Shown: positions 19,501 through 28,748 of the stretch, piece by piece | Position numbering within the stretch: position 1 is the first letter of the stretch | Layout of the letters: each line of letters opens with the position of its first letter | Origin: Symsagittifera roscoffensis | Taxonomy: Eukaryota > Xenacoelomorpha > Acoela > Convolutidae | Direction of reading: 5' to 3' | Assembly (NCBI RefSeq): GCF_963678635.1 | Contig: NC_087069.1 | Location: forward strand, 54,232,928-54,296,927 | Length of the DNA: 64,000 nucleotides | Made by a program: the position numbers and the translations under genes | The notes under the pieces: generated by a model | What the model was told of the DNA's origin: nothing | Database searches by the model: none | What the model saw: the letters and a program-made list of their open reading frames with translations, nothing else

Positions 19501-22500
19501 AAAACATTGAACATCTCGTCTTTTGTTTGTGATTGCATAAAAACATCGTCTAAATAGGTGATTGCGTTTTTCTTGAGTATTAGTGGTCTAAAAATTTTGC
19601 TCATAAAAGCTGAAAATGCTGCTGGTCCTATGGATATTCCATAGAATAAGCGGTTGAATTCATATTGTTGGTTTCCGATAACAAATTGTGTTAAACGTCG
19701 TGATTGTTCATCTAGTGGCATTTGATTGTATGCACTATTCATATCGGCGGTTGTAAAGTATTTGCCGTTTATTTTTGTTAAAATAACTTGTATTGGTTCA
19801 ATGGGCCAATTACATTTTGATTCATCTATAAGTGAATTGAGGTATCTAGCATCGAGAACGATTTTTAATGATTCTCCTTTAGCTAGAATGATAACGGGGT
19901 TGATAAATGTGTTGCCTTTTGGTTGTTCTTCTTTGTTTACTGGTGATATAATGTTGTATTGTTCTAAAATATCGAGTAATCTGTTTACTTTATCATGTAA
20001 GTGAATTGGTACTTTACTTGCTCTCTGTTTTTTGAAAACTGCGTCTGGTTTTAACGGGAGATGTAGTGATGAACTGATTTTCCCAACATCGAATTTTGAT
20101 GTTGCATAGACTGATGAATATTTAATTAGCTGTTTGGCTAATTTTTCGAATTCGTCTTGTGTTATTTGTGAATGTTGAAAATTAAACATTGTTAAAAATT
20201 TCTGTTGGTCCTCTGTGTAGTTACTTATGTTGAATGTAGGTTTGAAATATGGAGTTTTTGTGAAATAATCCGTATTTCTGTTTTCGTTACTTATTATATT
20301 ATTTATAGATAATTCTTCATTAAGAATTGTAGATTGGCAAATATCTAGTAATTGGAGTATATTATTTACGCGATAGGCTTTTTCGTGTATTGGTGATATT
20401 GTAGCGTTGGTTTCACAATATCCTAAAAGTCCTAAAGGTAATGTTACTTGGTAAGGTGTGTTATTATAGACATGTAAGGAAATGATATCGGAATTCGAAT
20501 TTTTCAAATATTTTATGGATGAGATTGTGATTTTGAAAAATTTGTGAATAGGTTTGAATTCAAATTCTGACATATAAAATTTTTGTTTGTTTTGTTCTTT
20601 ATCATATTGGTGAACTTGTTTGATTGAAAAATTATAGATATTTCCTGATAGTGGTTTTAGGTGTTTTCTTTGTTTGTTAAATATCGGGTAGAATTTTGAA
20701 AAGAATGGTGGTTGTTTATTTAATCTTTGAAAAAATGTTAAGGATGTTTCTTTTGTTTTTGTATATTTATCTTTGATTAATATTTTACTATTTAGTATGT
20801 TAATTGTTGGTATGTACTTCGAAATAAATGGTATTCCAATGATATTATATTTAATGTCAGTGATATGGAATATTTGTTTAAATGGCTTATTTAAAATTTT
20901 GCTTTGTTCCATTGTTCTGGTGGGGAGGAGAAATAATTGGATTTTTCCGTAGTTTATCAATGTTGATCCTTGTGCTGTTGCTAACTTACTGGAGGTTTCA
21001 AGAGGTGTTAGCTTTGGGTGTAAAGTTTTTATTTCATTCCATGTGGGGATGTTTATTATGTTTGATTCTGCTCCTGAATCAATTAAAAAATCTATTTCAA
21101 GGTCTGGTGGTTGAAATTCTTTATTTCTTGGGCTTTCTAAGAGAAATGGTATTGTCCAAATTTTTTCTTTGGGTTGTTCTTTTTGTATATTTTGATAAAT
21201 GTGGTTTGTATTCAAGCATTTTGTTTTGGTATTTTTATTGGTTTGATCTGTAGTGTTAATCTCGTTTGTTTCTTGCGTCGTTGGTGTGGAATTTATGGGT
21301 GTAGTGTAATAATTTTGAAGAAATTCTGATTGATTTTCATATATGTGTGATGGAAAGGGTTGTTCATATATGACAGATTCATAGTCATTTTCGACTTTTA
21401 TCATATTGATAGAAAGAGTGTTTTCAGTATCACTTTCTGAATCTGATGATGTACAGTTTATTTGATTGAGTTGTAACGTATCAGTTACTGTGTCATCAAT
21501 ACCTGGAGGGTCTGATGTTGTTTCTGGATTTGACTGTACTTGATTGATTTGTCTTTGATGTTTAGGTGTACTACTTCTGTGGCGATTATTAGAATTATTA
21601 TAGTTATTATTATTCCGGTGTGGTGATTGGGAATAATTTCTATAACGATTATTATAACTTGAGTGTCGATTTTGTGAATTATTTCGTGATCTGTTTTGGT
21701 AAGTATTGTTTGGTCTGTTATAGTTCGATCTATTATATGAGTTATTCCTTGATCGATTGTTCGGGTAATTCTGGTTTCGGTTGTTTGAATAACTTCTATT
21801 TCGATTATAGGAGTAGTTTCTATTCCTATTGTATGATGAATTTCGTGATTGGTTGTTTGGATAGTAGTTATTTCTTGATTGGGAATTAGATCTAGAAACA
21901 AATCGTTGTGTATTTGAATTTGATCTGGAGTAGTTATTTCGACTATTTGGTCTATTGTAGTGATTTTGTGATGAATTATTCGTGTTTCTTCGTTCTGGTG
22001 ATCTTCCTCTATAACTTGAGTTATGTGGTGATTGATTTCTTGTATAGTTTGTATTGTTCGGGAGTGGTTTTCCTGAACTGTTATTGCTGTGGACTGTTTT
22101 GTTCGGTAGATTTTGATCTTTTTTCATGTATTGATAGAATGATTTATTTGGTTCTTTATATTTTTGAGGTTTATTTTGATTGTCTTGCTGTTTTTGTCTA
22201 CATTCGGAAATACTATGTCCGTATCGTCGGCAATAATTACACCATTTTTTGAAAGATGGTTTGCCTTTAAAGTTCGGGTTCTTTTCGTAAATATTGAGTA
22301 TTTCAGTGATTTTTTCAACGAGGTCTGTCTCTGATTCCTGTATATTATTAATATTAGTGGGAGTCGTTTCAATTCTATTAACGTATTGTAATTTCAGATT
22401 TTCCGTTTCTTCTAGTTTCATCGTGATTTCTGCTTGTTCTAATTTGTCTACTAGTTTTCGAAAATCTAAATCGGGTTCTCGAATTGAAGAAGGATGGGAT

Positions 22501-24761
22501 GCTCTCTTTTTTATTGCTATTTTCCTTAATTGTGGTGTTAAGGTCATCATTAAGATTTCTGTCATCTTTGTGTTTTTATAGTCATGTGTATTTAATGAAT
22601 ATGCTTTTCGAACTAGTGTTTCGATTCGTACTGCTATTTGCTTGATGGTTTCGTTTGGTAATCTGCGAATTTCATTACATAAAACTCTTTGTTGTTGTTT
22701 GTTTCTTTCGGAGTCAAACATTTTTGAAAATTCCTGTGTAAACCTTTTCCAGTTTGATTTTATTTCTAGAGGTAGTACTGAAAACCATTTTTGGGCTGCG
22801 CCATCTAAGGTTGTTTGTATTAACGCTGTGCGTCGATGTATCCAGTTTTGATGTAGTGGCGTATTAATTGGTTCAGGTCCAATATTTAAAATCAGGTTTG
22901 CTGTTACTGCATTTAAATAATCTTCTACAGAGTATTCAGGGTCTGTTCCTGTGAAAACCATTAAAGGTTTGTTTGATGTTATTGATGATCCACCCATAAG
23001 GTATGGATTCATTGTCATTTGTAATGATTCTGCTGCATTTGGCATTTGAGAAAAATTTGAAAGTTGGTTTCTTGTTATTTCATGTTGTTGGAGATAATAT
23101 GGGAGTGGTATTTCATTTTGCATTTGTGATGGTTGATACGAGTGTGCAGTCATTGGATTTTGTTGTTGAATTGGTTGAAAAGATTGTGTAATAATTGGAT
23201 TTTGTTGTTGAATTGGTTGTTGATTTTGTGCATCTATTGGTTGTGGAGAAAAATTTCTATGATTTGTACGTGTTCTCTGTATTCCTTGTCTACGATATTC
23301 TTGAGTATTTTGTGCAAATATATCTGGTTGTAAGAAATCATCATCTGAGGATAAATAATCCATTTGATAAGATGTCTGTTTTTTATTTTTATTTTGTTGA
23401 AAAAATGGGTAATTTTCACTGTGATCCCGTGGAGGATTTGTTTGGAAATTTGTTGAATTAGGTTGGGCCATTGGGTTATCCCAATTTCGAGATCTTGTAT
23501 ATTGGTTAAAATTTCTTTGTGGTTGATTATATGTTTTTGATGGATGTGTATAATTATAATTATGGTCTGCAAAGTTGTTTCTAGTGAATGTTTTGCGTGT
23601 TTTTGATGGTATTGTCATGGGTCTGTATGTTTGGTAATCCATATGTGAATATTTAGGGGCAACCGAAGGTTTAACGGTTGATTGTAAGGTTACCTGTGTT
23701 TGTGAAGGATTTGCATTTCTTGGTGTTGTTAAATTTGGGCGTATTGGTGAAATACTTTGTTGTGTAGTTGTTGTGTGTACAATTTCTTCAATGAAGTGTG
23801 ATGGTGTCTGGATATCTTGTTGAGTAAGATTCCTAGTTCCATTGAGGTTTTCATTGTGTATAACTGTAGAGTTTAAACTATTATTTTGTGTATCGGGTAA
23901 AAATGTATTATAGTTTAATGGTGTTGCATCAATTGTTAATGGTATTACTCTTACATAATCTCTTATGTAAGATATTGTACCTATTGCTTGACTTGAGATT
24001 GATTGTGGAAAGCTTATAAATGCGGGATGAGACCATTCGGGGTCCCAAACATAATCTGATTGTTCTGTGATAGCGGTATCATCGTTCGAGTTTTGGGGTC
24101 TAAAATTTTTTCTTGCTTGTGCAATTAAATCAATATTGTGTGTGAAATAATCTATTATGAACCATGCCAAAATTTTTTGTAGATCGTGTTTTGTATGTTG
24201 TGAAACGTCGTCTTTCGTGAAACTTTCTTTAATGATGTTTAAATAACTAGAGAGTAGTGTGATTTCATGTCGTACTTTCAAATGTTTAGATGTTTCTGTC
24301 GGTGAGACATTTGTTATTGGGATTTCGTTTTCTAATATCGAAATATAACTATATATTATTGCGAAAACTTCATTGGTGAATATGGAGTTTGCTCTTTGTG
24401 AGTTATGATATTGGATGCTTTTTATATATTCTGAAAAAACTTTTGAAAATTCTAAATCAAGGTCGTCTGTTTGAATTGTATATTTTCTATTATTATGGTT
24501 TGGTGAGGTAAATTCTATGGAGTAGATTCCATACTGTTGTGTTATGTTGCAGATATCTTTTAGATAGTGATCTATGATTTGTCTTTTGATTTTTACATCG
24601 GGGAACTCTGTTTTACATGGACTGATTCCGGGTTCAAATAAATTTACGAGTAAATTTTGACAAAATATGTGTTGTCCTCTATCAGTATCTGCGTCTACTA
24701 TAAAAGGAAAGATTTCATCATCATCTGGACTTTCTTCACCTGGGGTGTGCGTTGAGCTCAT
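16542..24761 (-). CDS. gag-pol: Gag-Pol polyprotein (Ty3/Gypsy type), 2739 aa, single frame
   Basis: The frame encodes capsid, protease, reverse transcriptase/RNase H and integrase. Residues 1 to about 590 are unusual, partly Gln/Asn/Pro-rich. The capsid-like region begins near FTGTDPEYSVEDYL (about 602). A CX2CX4HX4C zinc knuckle (CNYCRRYGHSISEC) is at about 840, followed by a long Asn/Arg/Ser/Tyr repeat region. The protease motif LIDSGAESN is at about 1224. RT has TADMNSAY and YLDD (about 1735). RNase H CDASNFGIGAAL is at about 1881. Integrase has an HHCC finger from about 2245, then D, D and E (DTKG, VTDNGTEF, NGLVEGMN) with exact D-35-E spacing, and a GPY module (RKGPYQII) at about 2588. 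No frameshift separates gag from pol, so stoichiometry must be set some other way. The ATG lies inside the end of ORF-A. Confidence 0.95.
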   Translation of the reverse strand: MSSTHTPGEESPDDDEIFPFIVDADTDRGQHIFCQNLLVNLFEPGISPCKTEFPDVKIKRQIIDHYLKDICNITQQYGIYSIEFTSPNHNNRKYTIQTDDLDLEFSKVFSEYIKSIQYHNSQRANSIFTNEVFAIIYSYISILENEIPITNVSPTETSKHLKVRHEITLLSSYLNIIKESFTKDDVSQHTKHDLQKILAWFIIDYFTHNIDLIAQARKNFRPQNSNDDTAITEQSDYVWDPEWSHPAFISFPQSISSQAIGTISYIRDYVRVIPLTIDATPLNYNTFLPDTQNNSLNSTVIHNENLNGTRNLTQQDIQTPSHFIEEIVHTTTTQQSISPIRPNLTTPRNANPSQTQVTLQSTVKPSVAPKYSHMDYQTYRPMTIPSKTRKTFTRNNFADHNYNYTHPSKTYNQPQRNFNQYTRSRNWDNPMAQPNSTNFQTNPPRDHSENYPFFQQNKNKKQTSYQMDYLSSDDDFLQPDIFAQNTQEYRRQGIQRTRTNHRNFSPQPIDAQNQQPIQQQNPIITQSFQPIQQQNPMTAHSYQPSQMQNEIPLPYYLQQHEITRNQLSNFSQMPNAAESLQMTMNPYLMGGSSITSNKPLMVFTGTDPEYSVEDYLNAVTANLILNIGPEPINTPLHQNWIHRRTALIQTTLDGAAQKWFSVLPLEIKSNWKRFTQEFSKMFDSERNKQQQRVLCNEIRRLPNETIKQIAVRIETLVRKAYSLNTHDYKNTKMTEILMMTLTPQLRKIAIKKRASHPSSIREPDLDFRKLVDKLEQAEITMKLEETENLKLQYVNRIETTPTNINNIQESETDLVEKITEILNIYEKNPNFKGKPSFKKWCNYCRRYGHSISECRQKQQDNQNKPQKYKEPNKSFYQYMKKDQNLPNKTVHSNNSSGKPLPNNTNYTRNQSPHNSSYRGRSPERRNTNNSSQNHYNRPNSRNNYSRSNSNTQRFVSRSNSQSRNNYYPNNQSRNSSYNRNRNYSYNRNRSYSNNRNQNYPNNRSRNNSYNRSNYNRPNNTYQNRSRNNSQNRHSSYNNRYRNYSQSPHRNNNNYNNSNNRHRSSTPKHQRQINQVQSNPETTSDPPGIDDTVTDTLQLNQINCTSSDSESDTENTLSINMIKVENDYESVIYEQPFPSHIYENQSEFLQNYYTTPINSTPTTQETNEINTTDQTNKNTKTKCLNTNHIYQNIQKEQPKEKIWTIPFLLESPRNKEFQPPDLEIDFLIDSGAESNIINIPTWNEIKTLHPKLTPLETSSKLATAQGSTLINYGKIQLFLLPTRTMEQSKILNKPFKQIFHITDIKYNIIGIPFISKYIPTINILNSKILIKDKYTKTKETSLTFFQRLNKQPPFFSKFYPIFNKQRKHLKPLSGNIYNFSIKQVHQYDKEQNKQKFYMSEFEFKPIHKFFKITISSIKYLKNSNSDIISLHVYNNTPYQVTLPLGLLGYCETNATISPIHEKAYRVNNILQLLDICQSTILNEELSINNIISNENRNTDYFTKTPYFKPTFNISNYTEDQQKFLTMFNFQHSQITQDEFEKLAKQLIKYSSVYATSKFDVGKISSSLHLPLKPDAVFKKQRASKVPIHLHDKVNRLLDILEQYNIISPVNKEEQPKGNTFINPVIILAKGESLKIVLDARYLNSLIDESKCNWPIEPIQVILTKINGKYFTTADMNSAYNQMPLDEQSRRLTQFVIGNQQYEFNRLFYGISIGPAAFSAFMSKIFRPLILKKNAITYLDDVFMQSQTKDEMFNVLEKYHQILQNENLKAAPDKSHFFLTRVKFLGHNIERKTITPLKSRIDAIQKLQPPTNKKKIQEFLGMLNFLSKYVYKMQLYLRPFYNILRQQNNFEWNTEHQTRFEEIKKLLTEQISNTIPDSNQPFYAMCDASNFGIGAALLQSHNGTNKMNLISANSRLFTQAELRLSTLMRECTAIIYTLTEYEFLILGSKHPTVLFTDHKPIIFLFTQKSNPNHRVYRFQLILMKFPNLHIVWTAGKNLALPDTLSRNTPPELLTRKTTVEIPKNIKFYLAENETSPRLECKYAVKTDIEQSQINNLQHFPLYLDCQNNHYEVDLLGTSTFKPIPYSQWIKNNTQQKRTKQHPPKKDHFPLIEKEDLTDKINLSGPQTNDSKYTINQVFDLHDPLDTIPLSKFEIENIFLPPTETITISTLKQYQNLDPIIRQLKSWHKYKTKPVKADSTILGNKTLLRYFRKFNNTTINENTDLLEYNLNESTVPCLPISMILIAFNISHTQNIKGHSGSEKTYSNFIQNFYFPNAPIWIKVLCNDCIVCQLNKPYPNQKQIAQKQDFKGQSLYFNHRISFDTKGPISPSSEGNSYIMVIVDAFTHYVALNPVPHCNAYYAYTTLYEHWIAKFGLPETLVTDNGTEFINNEIITLCHLYNIKHKPRTSHAPWTNGLVEGMNRSLQEYLRCIINGNDTKYTEWSADVKLFPLAYNSQITTTLGMSPYEMVFNQKPRKPIMFTANSHNNAQGYCQPNKDSICYNLPLHTHDEDHFHHPQILKLASGTHTEWILNRDKKHNEIYQKITKKLLQRQNINEQINSRFTPASELKIGTFVLIPNFNTQKGISKKLQPLRKGPYQIIAKPTDVTYKITDSNKKEIVQHRNNLLPYYPKEYALRELTQLYSFTGLKIIQNEPHLKNTEQNDNPTENQNTKLIATKNNTQNHKESPKQRKNRKMTEQIIPQEQIDKSENRKTTRLRNQPRKNYKIFIPQSKILKKVEFQK

Positions 24762-25203
24762 TTTTTCGTTCGATGACTGTTAATATATAATTATTAATGT
24801 GTCTAATTGGTTGATTCCAATTGTATAAATGTACTGGTTTGTGTTTGTACTGCTTTTTTATTCTTCTTTTTCCTCTTTGTGATGAATTTGAAGTTGTTTC
24901 TGAGTCAGAGAAATATAATTGATCGTGAATTGGGCAATTTTTATCTATTGATTCTTTTAGTTTGTAAAGTTCGTCTAAACTGTTGGTTTCTGATTCTGAA
25001 AATGCGTTTCGATTTTTTGAAAATCTTTTTCGTGTTATTTGTCTTTGTTTAGTTATTATTTTTTTCTTTAGTGTTTGTCGTTTTGTTCGAATGTATCCAA
25101 CTGTTTGTGTATGAGGTGTGATTACAAGGTCGTATTTTTTGTTATCTATTTCACAATTGTGTAAAACGATTGTTTGTTTATTTCCTAGGTTTTTAAATGA
25201 CAT
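24736..25203 (-). CDS. ORF-A, 155-aa basic protein upstream of gag
   Basis: It is Lys/Arg-rich in the middle (RTKRQTLKKKIITKQRQITR) and again near KRRIKKQYKHK, with two acidic-Ser patches (SESETNS, SDSETTSNSS). The basic patches could be nuclear localisation or RNA-binding segments, as in Rev- or Tat-like accessory proteins; this is inference from composition only. It overlaps the gag ATG by 26 nt in a different frame, so ribosomes translating it pass the gag start. Leaky scanning, reinitiation or alternative splicing is needed for Gag. Copy 2 lacks this part because of the assembly gap, so conservation cannot be tested here. Confidence 0.7.
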   Translation of the reverse strand: MSFKNLGNKQTIVLHNCEIDNKKYDLVITPHTQTVGYIRTKRQTLKKKIITKQRQITRKRFSKNRNAFSESETNSLDELYKLKESIDKNCPIHDQLYFSDSETTSNSSQRGKRRIKKQYKHKPVHLYNWNQPIRHINNYILTVIERKNELNAHPR

Positions 25204-26458
25204 AAGGTTTAGAATGACGGATGCAAAAGGTTGTTAAATGATTTCTATTTTTCCTAAACTGTTAGTTCTTACGATTTTTTGGTTAGCTTAACCTGGGTCT
25301 ATTTGTTCAGGGTTGGAGAGAAAAGTATATCGATTCCGAAGAATGATTTTTTACTTTCTCGTGGCTAGTATAAGTTAAGGTGTTAACTTACTTAATCTTA
25401 CTTAGGGGTAGTGATTGTGTTCAAGGGTTGGAGAATAGTAAATCGATCCACAAGGTTCAGGTATAATTAGAACGCGAGTAGTTCGTTAGATACTATTTTA
25501 AACTTACTAAGTCTAAGATTTATCCTGGGTCTGGTAAGAGGGGGGATCAAGTGAAGGATGAATAACCGAAGTTCTTCACTGTTTATCCTAATTTGAATGA
25601 TTAGTTTTGTTTAAAAAATTTCTATTAGTCTTGGGTCTTTAGAAAGGGTTGGGTAGTGAATCGACGTTTGAGGTCGTTAGACACTAATTAAGTGGGTGGG
25701 GGAGAACAAAGTTGTTCTGTTTGATCCAAGGATAAGCCTTGATGATCAAATTTGAGATTTAATTAAGTAGAAAATGATTTAAGATCCAAGGATAAGCCTT
25801 GATGATCTGGTTTTAAAATTAAGTGAATTTAAGTTTTAATAAAATTTTAAATGTGTGTAAAGGAAAGATTTAGTGTTTTGATGATGTTAGTTGGTTCATA
25901 ATTGCTGTTATGTTTTAGGTGATGGAGCTGGAACAACAGGATGATTTATGATTACTAACCATTTATTGTCATGCTACTAATTTTTATTTTTATTTTTCAA
26001 TAAATATTTTTCAAACATATTTTGTATATTACTGCAGAGTTTTAGGAGAACGATCTTAGATCTTTTTATCAATCGTTATTGTATATTAATAATTTTGTTT
26101 AGCGCCTGAAATGATTTTGAAGAGTAACTTCAAGGTTTTATGTTTGCAAATGGAAATCTAAATTCATTGCAAGTAGTATTCGAAATATAAAAGTTTGTTC
26201 TGGCTTTTGCCGAACTATCATATAACTATACGGCAAGTTTCTACTTTGTCGTATGTCGTCTTTGGTTCGAGGTCTTCTTCCAATTCCGGGTAGTTCTGTT
26301 ATGGTTCGGAATATTGGCTCTGATCTATTGAGTCGTAGAGACATTTCGATTAAATTATTGTCGTATAACATTTTGTAAATGTTTTTGTCTAATTTCTAAT
26401 CTATTTTGGTTAATTCTAATCTATTAAGGTCTTGTTCGAGACTTATGGTCGCACCAGA
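25204..26458 (-). other. 5' leader of copy 1 with PBS and small upstream ORF
   Basis: The leader spans LTR to ORF-A. TGGTGCGACC (26456-26447, minus) starts two bases after the LTR and fits a tRNA 3' end GGTCGCACCA, so it is the likely primer-binding site. A 77-codon ATG frame (26371-26138, minus) comes next. The sequence GATCCAAGGATAAGCCTTGA (plus sense) occurs twice at about 25730 and 25785. Three donor-like GTAAG sites lie on the minus strand around 25390-25405 and 25515. They could splice to the ATG-less downstream ORFs. Confidence 0.6.
26447..26456 (-). promoter_or_regulatory. Putative primer-binding site
   Basis: It reads TGGTGCGACC on the minus strand, two bases inside the 5' LTR, complementary to a tRNA ending in CCA. 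The tRNA identity is not assigned. Confidence 0.6.
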
Positions 26459-26866
26459 TGAGTTAGGACCGAAGTGTAACTCATAGAGTAATTTCGGATA
26501 GGGTACACCGTCTGCTCGTCACGCTATCTTATTTTCGGCCGGATAGATTCGTGCAACTTCTTAGTCTAATACCGATCCTAATCTTACTCTTATACTATCT
26601 AGTCTCAGGTTGTTTAACTAGTCTCTGCTAGGCTCAATAGATCTAGGGTATACTGGTTTATTGCGGCTGCTGAAGTGCTCGGCAGAGTCCAACTAATTTC
26701 TAAGTTAAATTCAAATCTCTCTGGTGCTGAAATTACAAGTAACTTCAGCACTTACAAATAAGTGGGTTGTTAGTCAGATGGATCATGATTGGTTAATATT
26801 AAATACTTTACATTGGTAAAACATTTAATTTATCCAATCATAAAATGTAGTTTAGATCAGGTTCCA
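26459..26866 (-). repeat. 5' LTR of copy 1
   Basis: 408 bp with TG...CA ends on the minus strand. The minus strand shows CCAAT-type motifs (AACCAATCATGATC and an inverted TGATTGG) in the upstream part, an AATAAA at 26662-26657, a TATAAG-like box (GATAGTATAAGAG) and a GTGCTGAA/TTTCAGCAC hairpin. These fit the LTR promoter and polyadenylation functions. The exact transcription start cannot be read. Confidence 0.9.
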
Positions 26867-28537
26867 CTAGTATTACTCAGCAGTTCGAGTAAAAATCAAA
26901 CATCTTTTATCGTCTGTCCGTTTTGCAAAATTTGGCTTTTTTTCTTCACCAACTGCGAAGTCTTACTATTCTTTGTTCATAACATACGGTGCTAAAAACT
27001 GCAGATCACTAAACTGTAGCGCATTTAGGGTGGGACAAGGCAATGAGTTTGGCCGCTTTTTTTTCAGGGTTTCGGCCCCTGACGACCCAAAGGGATCCCA
27101 ATCAGTTTTTGACTGAGCTGTCTTTAAATTTTTCTCAAAGTGCCTTGGGCGCCAAAATGAACTAATTTTGAGGAGGAGCAGACGTTGGAAAAGCTCAGCT
27201 CTTTTTCCGAAATCACTTGGGCCTGCCAGTAAAGCTACTCTAAATCTAATTGATATTCAATCTAAACGGCAGGGTAAACTAAATTGTTTTGCCATCAATT
27301 GGAAGATTAGGTGGAGCGCGAAATTGGCCCAGGTTTTTTGTTTCCTACTTTTATCATTTGTACTTTCACCAATGATGAAACTCTGCGCAACCTTTCAATG
27401 ACTTCATGCAGAACCAATTTAGCCGACGGAAAAATTCATGTTTTAATCTTTTGAGGGTACAGAAAAAAAAAAACAAATTTCTTAGACTTGCTCAGAACAC
27501 AACTAGAAAAATTATGTCTGTTTTCCAGTCACTTAAGTCTTCCCAAACATGTCTACGAAATCACAAAAAAAAATCTTTTTGGCCTCGTTTTTTTTCGCGG
27601 CTTTTAAGAAATGACTTGTGGAGTCAAAAGTAGCACATCAAAAAATCGCTAAAATTTTTTTTTTAAATGTCGCTGTAGAAAAAAACAACAAAGAAACAAA
27701 CAGAAACAAAGTTTTAAAAAAATGAGTTGTACTAAGTGTTCAGTTACAATGGAGCGGGGATTTCATAGATGGTTTCTGGAGGCGGAGGTGAAGGATGCGG
27801 ATGCCTATGGAATTAGCATGGACAGGATAGTCCCCCAATTGTTTTAGCCTCTCAGCAAATGATTAATTGTAATCCGGGCCTAAATGCGGCTTTACAAAAT
27901 TAAGTGTGAAGTAATTTTCTTCGGCTCAAAAATTGTTCTGCAGAAATTTAAAGAGCGAGCGGAACCATCAAAGAGAAACAGCCGCCAATTGAAACTGCAC
28001 TTAAATTTTTCTTTTAGGATTTAATCAAAAACAAAATTTTTCTTCAAAAGCTTCCAAGATTTCCACGACTAAACTTTGACAACCTGTTAAGGAATATCCG
28101 CATAAAATTCTCAACAATTGCAGTTTTGCCTCATAATATGAATGCACAGTATGAAATTCCGATTTAAAAACAATTTTTTCTACAGTTAGTTTTTTGGTAA
28201 GAGTGACAGAATTTTGTGCTTGGCGTGGAAATTTTTTATGCGCGGGCAAAGATCGACTTTCAAACTAAATTTTTTCGATGAGATTTTTTAAAGCCAAATA
28301 AAACCTCTAAACCTCCACGAGTATTCTTTTTGGTACGTTTGTCCAATAAGCATAACAATTGTTATGCTGACTAGTCTGGCTATGGCAAACACATTTAGTC
28401 TCATATTTGAGCTGATAAAATCCTTACCACAGCAAAAGCCGGATATTTTGTGAGGTGGAATGACAGGGAAAAAAGCAAATATTTGAAATATTTGGCGGCT
28501 TGAAAGTGACCTTTTTCGTTACTATGGGACCATTAAC

Positions 28538-28748
28538 GGCTCTTTAAAAATTCCTCCACCATTATTAATTTTGAAAAAATCTACTTCAACGTTGTCATAA
28601 CAATTAAACTTGGCCTGGTGAGCAAGTTATCACTTGTGAACAGATGTTTTTTATACCTTACCTCGTAGATTTACGCGTCTAGAAAAAAAATATACGTAAG
28701 AAATCAGAAATCATCAAAATTTAAAAACTAGAGGGAGAGGAAAAGAGC
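28538..28748. repeat. MITE-like repeat, same family as 386-616
   Basis: It starts GGCTCTTTAAAAATTCCTCC and ends GAGGGAGAGGAAAAGAGC, imperfect inverted termini. It has the internal motif ACGTTGTCATAACA. Confidence 0.55.

Larger units (their letters stand above)
7952..26866 (-). mobile_element. Giant env-bearing Ty3/Gypsy-type LTR retroelement, copy 1 (complete)
   Basis: The boundaries are two near-identical LTRs with TG...CA ends on the minus strand. From 5' to 3' on the minus strand it holds LTR, PBS, leader, ORF-A, Gag-Pol, a 50-codon ORF, ORF-B, ORF-C, ORF-D, Env-like, ORF-E, a 79-bp intron, 3' UTR and LTR. The domain order PR-RT-RH-IN and the RT motif YLDD place it in Ty3/Gypsy (Metaviridae-type). 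At 18.9 kb with at least seven ORFs it is far larger than ordinary elements of the family. No ORF is visibly broken, so the copy may be recent and competent. No 4-6 bp target duplication is apparent (left flank ..AGTGAT, right flank CTAGT..). Confidence 0.93.

Noticed and set aside
21485-21901. 138-codon minus-strand ORF inside Gag-Pol
   Set aside because: It is a shadow frame of the Asn/Arg/Ser/Tyr-rich repeat region of gag, with Ile/Thr/His low complexity.
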